DNA of 64,000 nucleotides from the NCBI RefSeq assembly GCF_004122035.1, contig NZ_SAXA01000009.1, positions 124,001 through 188,000 of the forward strand, given 5' to 3'. The stretch is from Ancylomarina salipaludis (GTDB lineage Bacteria > Bacteroidota > Bacteroidia > Bacteroidales > Marinifilaceae). The translations under genes were made by a program, and so were the position numbers. The notes under the pieces are model-generated. The model was not told where the DNA came from, made no database searches, and saw only the letters and a program-made list of their open reading frames with translations. This document shows, one piece after another, positions 26,613-34,525 of the stretch (within the stretch, counting starts at the first letter, position 1; every line of letters begins with the position of its first letter).

Positions 26613-27509
26613 ATGCTCAGATTAAGCATTCGATTGTCGTATTTACTAATATTTTTAAGTTTTAATTTTGTTTCGACGGCTAGTCAAAATAAAACGAAAA
26701 CGGGTACTCCTAACGTACAGGAATTAGTAGTAAATACCCAAAGTTTAAAGAAGGTCAAGAATATTTTCTATAATGTACCATCACCAGTTGAGGTAACCAA
26801 CATTATACAGAAAATGAATCTTCCTTACTATCCCGATTTATTGAATCCCAGTACAAATTCAGAAAACTATTTAACTCAGGCTAATAAAGCTTTGAATATG
26901 GGGGTTTATGGTGCGGACTTAAGTTATATTCGTATTTACGAACAATACCAGGATGCAGCAAGATTTTTGGTGGTTGTTAAAAAGTTTACCCGTCAACTGG
27001 GCATCCCGGAAGAAGGTGAACGAGTTATTGCTAAACGTCTGGAGAAAAATATACAGAATCAGGATTCTTTATTGAATATTATTACTGAGACTTTCACCGA
27101 TTCGGATAGTTATCTGAAAGAAAATCGTAGAGGAAGTACTGCAGCCCTTATCATTTTTGGTGGTTGGATTGAAACCTTATATCTGGCCACTAATATTATT
27201 GATATGAATTCGCCTCAGGATGAAATGACGAAATTGATCGTTGAACAACGTTATTCCGTTAAAAATTTACTGGCTCTTATGAAGCAGTTTTCGGACGAAA
27301 AGCGCGTTCAGGATTTTCTACCTGATTTGATATTATTGAATGAAAAATTCAAGGAAATTGGTCAGGTCAAGTCTGGTAAAGCGAAATTGGTTTCAAAAAA
27401 GGGAAAGGCTGTAATAGGTAATAAGGTGAAACTTAACCTGCCTCCCCATATATTGAAAGATGTGAAGACTATTAATGATAGAATTCGAACTCGAATTACA
27501 GAATTGTAG
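26613..27509 (+). CDS. Exported protein of unknown function, conserved in Bacteroidota
   Basis: 298 residues with an N-terminal signal (about 1-25, ending STASQ). The mature protein has a YNVPSPVEVTNIIQKMNLPY opening, LLNPSTN, and ALNMGVYGADLSYIRIYEQY, a pattern I have seen in unnamed Bacteroidota exported proteins. The remainder is mostly helical by inspection, with a basic patch near 255-275 (KSGKAKLVSKKGKAVIG). No catalytic motif is visible. The next gene, also encoding an exported protein, begins 41 bases later, so the two may form a small operon. I do not know the function. Confidence 0.8.
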   Translation: MLRLSIRLSYLLIFLSFNFVSTASQNKTKTGTPNVQELVVNTQSLKKVKNIFYNVPSPVEVTNIIQKMNLPYYPDLLNPSTNSENYLTQANKALNMGVYGADLSYIRIYEQYQDAARFLVVVKKFTRQLGIPEEGERVIAKRLEKNIQNQDSLLNIITETFTDSDSYLKENRRGSTAALIIFGGWIETLYLATNIIDMNSPQDEMTKLIVEQRYSVKNLLALMKQFSDEKRVQDFLPDLILLNEKFKEIGQVKSGKAKLVSKKGKAVIGNKVKLNLPPHILKDVKTINDRIRTRITEL

Positions 27510-27550
27510 TGTTGTTTAATGAGTCTTAATGATAAATAATATTCTTAAGG

Positions 27551-28009
27551 ATGAGTAAAATTTACAGATATATAATTTTAATAATAGCATTAACTTGTGT
27601 TTCGAGTTTTGCCTTCTCGCAGTGCAATGAATTTACCAAGAAAGATTGTATTCCTTTGTTAAGTCCGTACACTTTTAACGGACAACTTAATAATACAGTT
27701 TTGTCAGAAGGAGAAACAGCAGAACTGCAACTTACCTTTTATGCTGATCAGGAATATCGGATTCTGGTAGCGGGTGAAGATCAGTTAGGTCAGATCAGAT
27801 TTCAATTATTGGATGTGGAATACAATGTTTTATATGACAATAAAGATGAAGACTTTACTAAGCTATGGGATTTTTCAGTAGAGAGTACTGATGATTTTAT
27901 AGTTAGGGTTATGGTTGATCAGAATATGAACCCTGAAGATACTGAAAGCGGTTGTGTTTCCATGTTAATCGGATTTAGGGCTTTTGGTTCCCGAACGCTT
28001 TTTAAATAA
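27551..28009 (+). CDS. Exported protein of unknown function
   Basis: 152 residues with a signal peptide (about 1-24, ending AFSQ). The mature part begins CNEFTKKDCIPLL, and a late cysteine sits in SGCVSML, so disulfides are possible. Alternating hydrophobic strands (ETAELQLTFYADQEYRILVA, IRFQLLDVEYNVLYD) suggest a beta sandwich. The first mature residue being cysteine might suggest a lipoprotein, but the SQC context is not a classical lipobox (AFSQC), so this is uncertain. It follows the 26613 gene by 41 bases and is followed by a terminator. I do not recognise a named family. Confidence 0.78.
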   Translation: MSKIYRYIILIIALTCVSSFAFSQCNEFTKKDCIPLLSPYTFNGQLNNTVLSEGETAELQLTFYADQEYRILVAGEDQLGQIRFQLLDVEYNVLYDNKDEDFTKLWDFSVESTDDFIVRVMVDQNMNPEDTESGCVSMLIGFRAFGSRTLFK

Positions 28010-28051
28010 GAATGAAACTATAGTAAATTAAGCGGTTTTTTACATTTGAAG

Positions 28052-28077
28052 AATCCACCTTTTAGGGGTGGATTTTT
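28052..28077 (+). terminator. Rho-independent terminator before lrgA
   Basis: AATCCACC and GGTGGATT flank TTTTAGG, followed by TTTCT. It ends the exported-protein pair. Confidence 0.75.
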
Positions 28078-28121
28078 CTATTTAAAGAACTTTGTAAATA
28101 TAGATATGACTACTTTTGTGA

Positions 28122-28460
28122 ATGATTTTAATAAAACAGATTGCAATATTTTTAGGCTTATGGCTTTTAGGCGAATTGATATCCTACTATGGTCATTTGC
28201 CTCTTTCGGGGAGTATAATTGGCATGTTATTACTTGTGATTGGCATGGAATTAAAGCTGATTAAAACTGAGGATATTAAAGTTGTGGCCAATTTTCTACT
28301 CAATAATATGGCCATGTTTTTTATTCCTGCGGGTGTAGGCATTATGTGCCATTATCAGATTTTGAAACAGGAGTGGCTGTCTATTTCAGGGGCCATAGTT
28401 ATAAGTGCTCTACTGGTTCTTACAGTTGTCGGGTTAATCATGAAAAAACGAATCCGATGA
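28122..28460 (+). CDS. lrgA: CidA/LrgA family membrane protein
   Basis: 112 residues with four membrane segments, holin-sized. GLWLLGELISYYGHLPLSGSIIGMLLL and FIPAGVGIM are the hallmark blocks of the CidA/LrgA family. These proteins act with LrgB/CidB in the membrane; proposed roles are holin-like control of murein hydrolase activity and, in some species and plants, transport of small carboxylates such as pyruvate or glycolate. The lrgB start overlaps its stop as ATGA, so the pair is translationally coupled. A TACTTTTG element lies within ten bases of the start, too near to be its promoter. Confidence 0.92.
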   Translation: MILIKQIAIFLGLWLLGELISYYGHLPLSGSIIGMLLLVIGMELKLIKTEDIKVVANFLLNNMAMFFIPAGVGIMCHYQILKQEWLSISGAIVISALLVLTVVGLIMKKRIR

Positions 28461-29161
28461 AAGAGCTATTGAATTCTCCTCTCGTGCATGTGAGCTTGAC
28501 GCTTGCGGTTTATATCTTTTCTAAAAAGATGCAGTTGAGATACAAATCTCCGCTATTGAATCCAATTTTACTCACTATTGCGGTGGTGATTGCTTTCCTT
28601 CTTTTTACTGAGGTTGACTATCAGGATTATGAGAGGAATACGCAAGTGATCAGTTTTTGGCTGGCTCCTTCTGTTATTGCTTTAGGCTATGCTTTATATA
28701 GTTATCTGGAAGAAATAAAGGCTGATTTTAAGAAGATAATTGCTTCAATGTTAGCAGGGAGTTTGACGGGCATAGTGTCAGTATGTATGATGGCTTATTT
28801 TTTAGGCGCCTCAAAGGCAACACTCATTTCTTTAGCGCCAAAATCAGTAACGACTCCAATTGCAATTGAGGTTTCGAAACAAATGGGAGGTATCCCTTCA
28901 TTAACCGTTGCATTTGTAATTGCAGTCGGTATATTTGGAGCCATATTTGGTCAAATGTATCTGAAGCTATTGGGTGTTAAGGATCCAAAGTCAGTTGGTT
29001 TAAGTTTAGGTGCTACGGCTCATGCTTTGGGAACAGCCAGTATTAGTGAACAAGGACCCGATTTTAGTGCTTTTGGCGGTTTAGGTATGGCTCTGAATGG
29101 GGTATTGACAGCTATATTAGCACCCTGGGCTATTAAATTATTACTGCTCGTACTTTATTGA
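28457..29161 (+). CDS. lrgB: LrgB family membrane protein
   Basis: 234 residues from the ATG at 28457, which overlaps the lrgA stop by four bases (ATGA); a longer frame starting inside lrgA is less likely. About seven membrane segments. LAPKSVTTPIAIEVSKQMGG and SLGATAHALGTA are the conserved LrgB/CidB motifs. It partners LrgA. In Gram-positive bacteria the pair affects autolysis; in Gram-negatives transport of pyruvate or related acids is the alternative. No regulator of the LytSR type is encoded nearby. A strong two-way terminator follows. Confidence 0.93.
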   Translation: MKELLNSPLVHVSLTLAVYIFSKKMQLRYKSPLLNPILLTIAVVIAFLLFTEVDYQDYERNTQVISFWLAPSVIALGYALYSYLEEIKADFKKIIASMLAGSLTGIVSVCMMAYFLGASKATLISLAPKSVTTPIAIEVSKQMGGIPSLTVAFVIAVGIFGAIFGQMYLKLLGVKDPKSVGLSLGATAHALGTASISEQGPDFSAFGGLGMALNGVLTAILAPWAIKLLLLVLY

Positions 29162-29182
29162 TCGGAAACATGTAGAAATAAG

Positions 29183-29226
29183 AATGCCATATCTCCGGAT
29201 TCTGAGTCCGGAGGTATGGCATTTTT
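29183..29226. terminator. Bidirectional terminator between lrgB and the coiled-coil gene
   Basis: AATGCCATA then CTCCGGA pairs with TCCGGAG then TATGGCATT, followed by TTT. It serves lrgB on the plus strand and the convergent coiled-coil gene. Confidence 0.85.
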
Positions 29227-29250
29227 ACTTAGTTTGCTTCTGTCTTTTGT

Positions 29251-30138
29251 TTATTTTAAACTGAAGGATGCATTTCCAATATGAACACCTTCCGAAAAGA
29301 GATCTAATGTATATTCACCTTTAACCAAGCTGCCATCATTATCCCAGAAAATCGAGACTTCAAGTTCGTTGCCTTCATATTCGATATCACGTTTAGCAGA
29401 ATAGGCCATTTGTGTATTCTCATATTCAAACAATAGGTTTTCAGGATTACTTAGGATCACCTCATCAGGACGAGAGATTCTAAGGTAAATTGTTTTTAAC
29501 CCTGGTGTTATCGTGATGTTTTTTCTTAAGGTAAAGCTTGTTTTAAGTTTGTCAGTCTTAGATATCTTTTTAATTGATCTACCTTTTTTATTGATTGGTT
29601 CACATGTAATTTGAGTCGCATCGAGAGCTGAAGCTTTAGAAATAAGCTCTTTCATATTTTTCGTTGTACTTTCCAATTTTTCGTTGCGTTCTTTTACCCA
29701 CGAAATTTGTTTTTTGACACGAATATTCTCAGCATTGAGTTCCTTATTTTTACTATTCAAAGAATCAATCTGAATCACATAGCTACGAAGCACACCCTTA
29801 AGCGTACCAATTTCTTTTTTGTATTTGTTGATTTCGAAGTATGAATTATTTCTGAATACACGCATTCTTTCCAATAATTCATCAATTTTCCCCTTTTCGG
29901 TTACCAATAATTGATTTAAGGTATCATTGGAGGTTTGCAAAGAGTCGTAATTTTGAGAAAGTGTCTTTAATTCATTCTCTAAATCGATTTTTTCAATTTT
30001 AATTTCAGCTATGTATTGTCTATTCTCTCTATATGTTTTCAAGAATAAGATAGAAACGGTCAGTAGGATAACTCCCAATGAGATTAGAACGATTTTATAA
30101 ATCTTGTCTTTCTTGGCTGTCTGCAAATCTGTGCTCAT
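29251..30138 (-). CDS. Membrane-anchored coiled-coil protein of unknown function
   Basis: 295 residues. A single membrane segment at about 15-33 follows a short basic N-terminus, so most of the protein is periplasmic. Residues 40-165 are a long coiled coil broken near 70 and 125 (for example LKTLSQNYDSLQTSNDTLNQ). Residues 190-295 look like a small beta domain (TPGLKTIYLRISRPDEV, EVSIFWDNDGS, YTLDLFSEG) that may be immunoglobulin-like. I have seen this arrangement in unnamed Bacteroidota proteins; the function is unknown. An envelope-spanning or scaffold role would fit the shape but is a guess. Confidence 0.8.
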   Translation of the reverse strand: MSTDLQTAKKDKIYKIVLISLGVILLTVSILFLKTYRENRQYIAEIKIEKIDLENELKTLSQNYDSLQTSNDTLNQLLVTEKGKIDELLERMRVFRNNSYFEINKYKKEIGTLKGVLRSYVIQIDSLNSKNKELNAENIRVKKQISWVKERNEKLESTTKNMKELISKASALDATQITCEPINKKGRSIKKISKTDKLKTSFTLRKNITITPGLKTIYLRISRPDEVILSNPENLLFEYENTQMAYSAKRDIEYEGNELEVSIFWDNDGSLVKGEYTLDLFSEGVHIGNASFSLK

Positions 30139-30220
30139 CTAAATTATTTTAATCGTTTATGATGGCATCAAATTTAATGGTTTTTACTCTTTTAATGCAA
30201 AGGAAGTGTTTTAAAAACAG

Positions 30221-30253
30221 AAAAAGCCGCCCAATCTTTGATCAAGCGACTTT
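30221..30253 (-). terminator. Terminator after the YwqK-like gene
   Basis: On the minus strand AAAGTCGC pairs with GCGGCTTT (one mismatch), followed by TTCTG. Lies 35 bases after the YwqK stop. Confidence 0.6.
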
Positions 30254-30287
30254 GGAGTACTACTAAAACCCCAACTATATAATGAAA

Positions 30288-30755
30288 TTAAAATGTGCGT
30301 TCTTTTATGAGCTTTCCTTCTTCATCCCAAATTAGCCATGTGCCTGATTTTTCTCCTTCATTATATTCCATTTCATATCTTTTCACGCCATTGGCATCCC
30401 AGATGTACCATTTGCCATGTTTCTTGTTTTTTTTGTATCGTGCTTCGGCAATTTTTACGGATTGATTATTCCAGGTTACCCATGTGCCATCCATCAGACC
30501 TTTTACGTAGGAACGAACTTCCTGAATTTGTTCATCCTGAAAGAAGAGAGTGATTTTTCCATCTCGTTTCCCTTCAGTCAGATTCATTTCTATTCGCTTG
30601 TTCCCATTTTCGTAAAATTCGGTATAGGTTCCCGTATAAAGATCGCCCTCAACGCTGTAATACAAGCCTTCAATTTCTTTTATCGACTGTGAGAATGATT
30701 GCATGCAAAGCATACAAATACAGAAACACAGAATTAAGCCTAATCTATTTTTCAT
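30288..30755 (-). CDS. Exported YwqK/MORN-repeat protein
   Basis: 155 residues with a signal peptide (about 1-22, ending SFSQS). The mature part is made of MORN-like repeats: YTEFYENGNKRIEMNLTEGKRDG, then WVTWNNQSVKIAEARYKKNKKHG and WYIWDANGVKRYEMEYNEG and a last partial unit. Such proteins are often annotated as YwqK-type antitoxins in Bacteroidota, but that label comes from automatic transfer; nothing toxin-like is next to it. It lies 8 bases downstream of the carboxypeptidase-like-domain gene and is certainly co-transcribed with it. Role unknown, perhaps surface-associated. Confidence 0.82.
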   Translation of the reverse strand: MKNRLGLILCFCICMLCMQSFSQSIKEIEGLYYSVEGDLYTGTYTEFYENGNKRIEMNLTEGKRDGKITLFFQDEQIQEVRSYVKGLMDGTWVTWNNQSVKIAEARYKKNKKHGKWYIWDANGVKRYEMEYNEGEKSGTWLIWDEEGKLIKERTF

Positions 30756-30763
30756 CTTCAGTC

Positions 30764-31135
30764 TTAGTCTTTTTTAAGTACCAAACGAATAACATTTTTA
30801 GGACCACTCACATTCACATTTTTCAATTTGTTATCTGAGTACGAGATGTAGTTCGATAAAATATTGTATTTACCGGGAACTACATTGTTAATCTTAAAAT
30901 TGCCATCAAAGTCGGTGTAAAAAGTTTCGTTTGAGCCTTCGAAACGAATCGCAACACCAGCTAGAGCTTCGCCGGTTTCGTTATCTAAAACAATGCCTGA
31001 AAGGCTGGTTGTTGTTAGTGTTGAGATTTCAGTCGTTTCAATGTTCTTGTCTCCCTTAGGTGTTATCACATTTACAGCTTGGCTGCTTAGTCCTGTAATA
31101 AGGAATGCTGCGATTAGAAATACAATTTTTTTCAT
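30764..31135 (-). CDS. Small exported carboxypeptidase-like regulatory domain protein
   Basis: 123 residues with a signal peptide (about 1-20). The mature protein contains one CarboxypepD_reg beta-sandwich (SGIVLDNETGEALAGVAIRFEG then FYTDFDGNFKINNVVPGKYN), the same module found at the N-terminus of the TonB-dependent receptors on either side. Standing alone, without plug or barrel, it is a free-standing module. It could serve as an accessory periplasmic domain for the divergent receptor at 31730 or have split from such a receptor. It leads the two-gene unit with the YwqK-like gene; a TATTTTTG element at 31242-31249 on the minus strand may be its -7 box. Confidence 0.85.
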   Translation of the reverse strand: MKKIVFLIAAFLITGLSSQAVNVITPKGDKNIETTEISTLTTTSLSGIVLDNETGEALAGVAIRFEGSNETFYTDFDGNFKINNVVPGKYNILSNYISYSDNKLKNVNVSGPKNVIRLVLKKD

Positions 31136-31729
31136 GATTTGTGTATTTAAAGTTTTGTATATAATGCCGGTTTTGTTCGGGCATGGTTGATTTTTACGAT
31201 GCTTTAATTGCTTTAGTATTACTGCACTTTGTTTTCATGACCAAAAATAAAGGATGCTTTATTTGGAACGATTAAAAGAAACTTACCAATAGGTTAAGGA
31301 ATAATTAAGTCGCTGTTTTTAGGTCTTCTAATTGGAGTTGGAATAAACGAATGGCCTTTGTTTACAGGATTTGTGTGAGGTTGTGGTAGCTTTGTTTTTT
31401 TGAGATTTATGATTTAATAAGCTCAAAAATCAAAGTTTAATTTTTTCATCAATTAAATGATGATAGGATGAATTTACATTCAGAAAATTTCTGTAAGTCG
31501 CGGGTTATCTGATCGTCAAGAGCGTTTTAGATTCAGTTTTTGATTTCGTCAGTTAATCTGAATTTTAGCTTTACTTAACAAACCATCTTTCCCTAATATT
31601 TACTTAACATGATATTTCAGTTTTGTTGATTTTCGTTTAAAACATATTTAACATGCTTGTCGCCTTTCTTGTCTAAAATCGCATAGTGAATGAAAAATAG
31701 AAAGCACGTATAGACTTATTATTAAAGAA
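31136..31729. other. Long divergent control region (594 bases)
   Basis: No open frame with coding character. A minus-strand TATTTTTG at 31242-31249 could drive the small carboxypeptidase-like-domain gene. The right half carries repeated TTAACA motifs ahead of the TonB-dependent receptor, described separately. A weak ATTCAG/CTGAAT pairing is seen near 31531-31563. No exact plus-strand TAnnTTTG was found. Confidence 0.5.
31572..31655 (+). promoter_or_regulatory. Cluster of TTAACA motifs upstream of the TonB-dependent receptor
   Basis: TTACTTAACA occurs at 31572-31581 and again at 31601-31610; TTTAACATG occurs at 31647-31655, with a weaker TTTAAAACA 11 bases before it. The 11-base spacing of the last two is that of a response-regulator tandem site. 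This may be an operator; it is not proven. Confidence 0.35.
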
Positions 31730-34456
31730 ATGACAAAGCAAGTATTCTTAGTTTTATTATTGAATATATCTTTTTTAGGGCTGTTTGCACAACAGACAAG
31801 TATTACCGGAAATGTGAAAGATGTAAAGATTGGAGAGACCTTAATTGGCGCTTCGATTTATGTGGAGGGGACAACAATTGGAACCGTTACTGATTTTGAT
31901 GGGAATTACACTTTAAAAAACATTCCGGTTGGCACAATTAATTTAAAATGCTCATTTATTTCATACGAAACTGTTACAAAGAAAAACATCACACTAAGTG
32001 AAGGGGATATTCCGGTTATAAATTTCGAGATGGGAACTTCTTCAGTCGAACTGAATGATGTGGTGGTGATAGCAAAAGCTAAGCGAGAATCGGCACTTGT
32101 TTTATTGATGGATCAGAAGAAATCAGCTGTGATGAAACAATCTATTGGCGCACAACAATTAGCCACTCAGGGAATTTCTGATGCCGCATCAGCAGCAAGT
32201 AAGATAACAGGTGTTTCCAAACAGGAAGGGAATAAGGGTTTAAGTGTTCGTGGCTTGGGCGACCGTTACAATACAAGTAGCTTAAATGGTTTGCCATTAC
32301 CTTCGAATAATGCCGAGTATAAAAACATCGAACTGGGTTTGTTCTCAACTGATATCATCGAATTTATCGATGTTGAAAAAGTCCCAACGGCCAATTTGTA
32401 TGGCGACTTTGCGGGTGCAAATATCAATATTGTTTCAAAGGTACATTCCGGGAAAAGTTATTTGAAACTGGGTTTAAAAACCGGATATAATCTCAATTTG
32501 GCAGATGCCGATAAATTCTATTTAGGTGATGGTCCGGGAGCTTTGGGTTTTGACAATTTCGATTACCCTCAGGATTTGAGTACTTACGATTTTGAGACCA
32601 ATTGGAATCCTGAAGAAAAAACGGTTTATCCCAATATAGAATTAAAACTGTCGGGGGGTAAGACTTATAAATTTGAGAATTCAGAACTAAATGCGTTTGC
32701 AAGTTTATCCTTCGATAATGAATACAGTTATAGCGATTACCTTGAGCGTAAGGTAAATGGTAGTGATTATGTGAGAGCTGATGTGAGAGGTGAGAAATAT
32801 AATTACACAACTCAGTCAACAGGCATGTTGAATCTGAACTACAATTGGAAAAAGAATAAATTCTTTTTCAATACGATTTTGCTAAACACTTCCGATCAGA
32901 TGCTGAGAGAAGTGAGAGGAACTCTTTTTGATTTGGCAGAAGTAGGTGCCTTGGTTCGTCGTTCAGAATATGAAAGAAACACGGTTTGGGTGAATCAGCT
33001 TTTAGGGAAGCATGAGTTGAAAGAAAAGATGGATTTGAATTGGGGAATCGCTTTTAATAAGGTGAATAATATTGTTCCGGACAGGAAACACAATACCATG
33101 GAAAATGGGACTGATTCCGAAAAATATTTTGCAACCAATGACCAGGCTAACAACAATCGTTATTTCCATGACTTAACTGAAGATGAATTCGCCGCAAATT
33201 TAAGTGTCGATTATCAGTTTGGTGAAGGGTTTGCAGATGAAGATTACAAAGGGAAATTGACTTTAGCTTACTCTGGTAAATATAAAACGCGAGCTTTTGA
33301 AGCCACACAATTCAATCATAAAATTAAGGAAAATCGTTTGGTGAATGTGGGTGATATAGATTCGTATTTCAATAACGATAATTTGCAAAAAGGGCTATTC
33401 GATCTTAAGGTTTTATCAAGCGATTTTGTGATTCTTTCGACTTATGATGGCGAACAGGTGATAAATGCTGGATTTGCTAGCCTGGAATATAATCTGAGTC
33501 CACGTTTACTGGCTTTAATTGGTGTTCGCATTGAGCATGTGTTTCAGAAAATTGAATATAAAACAGCGTTGGGCGAGGGTAAAGAAGATTTTAATGAATT
33601 GAACGTGTTGCCCAGTCTGTCTTTAAAGTACGCCTTGAATGAAAAATCGAATTTAAGATTTGCTTCGGGGATCACTTATACCCTTCCGCAGTTTAAAGAG
33701 TCAGCTTTATTCCTTTTCGAAGGGATTACGGATGTGATAGTGGGGAATCCCTATCTCACGCCTTCAACGAATTATAATGGTGAGATTAAATGGGAATTTT
33801 TTCCCAAACCAAGCGAGTTGATTTCAGTCGCAGCATTCGGAAAATACATTGTCGATCCGATCAACAAATTTGTACGTGCATCGGCTGGTAATGAATTTAC
33901 TTACGCTAACACAGGCGATTGGGCTTATATCTACGGGGTGGAGCTCGAAGCAAAAAAGGATATCCTAACCTTAAGCTCTGATCATTCGACCAAGAAGTTG
34001 TATCTGTCAGCGAACCTGACATTGATGGACAGCAAGCAGGAATTGGATCAGGATAAAATTATAGAACAGACCAAAGGGCAGTTTAATGCCAATTTCAATA
34101 AAAATGAGGAAAAACTGCAAGGTGCAGCACCGCTGATTGGCAATGCTAATATGACCTATAAATATTCCTGGGCTGGGGGTAAAAAATCAGTGACATCCAG
34201 TTTGATCTATACCTATGTATCTGATCGATTGAGTTTGATAGGGTATTCCAGTTTGGGAAATCAGGTTGACAAGGCCAGACAGACTCTTGATTTTGTGATG
34301 AGATCGAAAATTAAACAATGGGCATTGAGCCTGTCAGCAAAGAATATTCTGAATCAGGATATAGAGAGAAAACAAGAAAATGCGAGCCGTGACTGGATCG
34401 TGAAATCATATAATAAAGGAGTGAAATTAAGTGTGGGTTTATCCTATACATTTTAA
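31730..34456 (+). CDS. TonB-dependent outer-membrane receptor
   Basis: 908 residues. Signal peptide to about residue 20 (ending LFAQ), then a CarboxypepD_reg domain (about 24-105), a plug region (about 115-235, with KGLSVRGLGDRYNTSSLNGLPLP) and an outer-membrane beta-barrel ending in VGLSYTF with the C-terminal aromatic. It belongs to the receptors that import large or scarce substrates using TonB energy. No SusD gene follows; instead a surface-type lipoprotein with a duplicated domain starts 69 bases downstream and is presumably its partner. Substrate unknown. The long upstream region with TTAACA repeats suggests regulated expression. Confidence 0.92.
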   Translation: MTKQVFLVLLLNISFLGLFAQQTSITGNVKDVKIGETLIGASIYVEGTTIGTVTDFDGNYTLKNIPVGTINLKCSFISYETVTKKNITLSEGDIPVINFEMGTSSVELNDVVVIAKAKRESALVLLMDQKKSAVMKQSIGAQQLATQGISDAASAASKITGVSKQEGNKGLSVRGLGDRYNTSSLNGLPLPSNNAEYKNIELGLFSTDIIEFIDVEKVPTANLYGDFAGANINIVSKVHSGKSYLKLGLKTGYNLNLADADKFYLGDGPGALGFDNFDYPQDLSTYDFETNWNPEEKTVYPNIELKLSGGKTYKFENSELNAFASLSFDNEYSYSDYLERKVNGSDYVRADVRGEKYNYTTQSTGMLNLNYNWKKNKFFFNTILLNTSDQMLREVRGTLFDLAEVGALVRRSEYERNTVWVNQLLGKHELKEKMDLNWGIAFNKVNNIVPDRKHNTMENGTDSEKYFATNDQANNNRYFHDLTEDEFAANLSVDYQFGEGFADEDYKGKLTLAYSGKYKTRAFEATQFNHKIKENRLVNVGDIDSYFNNDNLQKGLFDLKVLSSDFVILSTYDGEQVINAGFASLEYNLSPRLLALIGVRIEHVFQKIEYKTALGEGKEDFNELNVLPSLSLKYALNEKSNLRFASGITYTLPQFKESALFLFEGITDVIVGNPYLTPSTNYNGEIKWEFFPKPSELISVAAFGKYIVDPINKFVRASAGNEFTYANTGDWAYIYGVELEAKKDILTLSSDHSTKKLYLSANLTLMDSKQELDQDKIIEQTKGQFNANFNKNEEKLQGAAPLIGNANMTYKYSWAGGKKSVTSSLIYTYVSDRLSLIGYSSLGNQVDKARQTLDFVMRSKIKQWALSLSAKNILNQDIERKQENASRDWIVKSYNKGVKLSVGLSYTF

Positions 34457-34525
34457 ATAAAAGAAGCTTCAGAGCTTAATCAATTGTAAATATTATATCC
34501 ATTTTATAATCTAATTAAAAAGAAA

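Noticed and set aside
28346-28456. N-terminal extension of lrgB overlapping lrgA
   Set aside because: The extension is not hydrophobic in the family manner and the ATGA overlap at 28457 gives the normal LrgB start.
30288-30755. Toxin-antitoxin system based on the YwqK label
   Set aside because: No toxin-like partner, and the protein has a signal peptide; the neighbour is a carboxypeptidase-like-domain protein.
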